In this document: positions 63,967 to 64,000 of the stretch, piece after piece
Layout of the letters: the number at the start of each line of letters is the position of its first letter
Numbering within the stretch: position 1 is the first letter of the stretch
Assembly: GCF_023920225.1 (NCBI RefSeq)
Contig: NZ_CP092588.1
Span: 930,001-994,000 of the forward strand
Origin: Vibrio gazogenes
Lineage (GTDB): Bacteria; Pseudomonadota; Gammaproteobacteria; Enterobacterales; Vibrionaceae
Direction: 5' to 3'
Length of the DNA: 64,000 nt
Made by a program: the position numbers and the translations under genes
The notes under the pieces: model-generated
The model's database searches: none
What the model saw: only the letters and a program-made list of their open reading frames with translations
Told to the model about the DNA's origin: nothing

Positions 63967-64000
63967 ATCCCACCAATCACCTGTTTTACAAAAAAGGTTT

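Overview
The window looks like a chromosomal segment of a marine Vibrio or close relative. The evidence is a vibriolysin/HapA-type M4 protease, two Qrr quorum-sensing small RNAs with sigma-54 promoters and LuxO-like boxes, a cold-shock gene with a long leader, and a full anaerobic cobalamin operon. Secreted xylanase and beta-glucosidase genes suggest use of plant or algal polysaccharides. The species is not determined.

Layout. 1-5.5 kb: a D-amino-acid cluster (TRAP transporter, RidA, N-acyl-D-amino-acid deacylase, RpiR regulator) divergent from a DSD1-like D-amino-acid deaminase. 5.5-11 kb: a worn accessory segment with a gutted nucleotidyltransferase/HEPN gene, an intact IS630 element, a gene split by one in-frame stop, a HicAB toxin-antitoxin pair, a duplicated 59-bp sequence and a cupin fragment. 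11.3-17.1 kb: a GH11-CBM60-CE4 xylanase and several housekeeping-like genes. 17.5-25 kb: a sorbitol locus srlAEBD-(small ORF)-M-R followed by a second srlAEB set, with a divergent fructose-6-phosphate aldolase gene. 25.1-29.1 kb: two qrr genes in the same orientation around a secreted PPC-domain protein and an orphan periplasmic binding protein, then a MITE whose ends match the IS630 ends.

29.1-36 kb holds the most unusual locus. Four genes, each overlapping the next by 4 bp, encode a PLP-dependent decarboxylase, a pentameric ligand-gated ion channel that closely resembles ELIC, a Cache-type membrane sensor-like protein and an MFS transporter; an AraC regulator lies upstream. ELIC is known to be opened by primary amines, and PLP decarboxylases make primary amines. 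The operon therefore suggests an amine production, sensing and transport system. This is inference from gene content.

36-45 kb: a secreted GH3 glycosidase divergent from a five-gene Dpp/Opp-type ABC importer. 45.7-53.3 kb: the M4 protease, an alpha/beta-hydrolase stub, an SDR, a small charged protein, a cold-shock protein, a MerR regulator with a flavin/NAD(P)H oxidoreductase, and an EptA-type phosphoethanolamine transferase. 53.4-64 kb: cbiCDETFGHJKLMNQO on the minus strand, entering from beyond the right edge and ending in a CbiMNQO cobalt transporter. No tRNA, rRNA or CRISPR array was seen.
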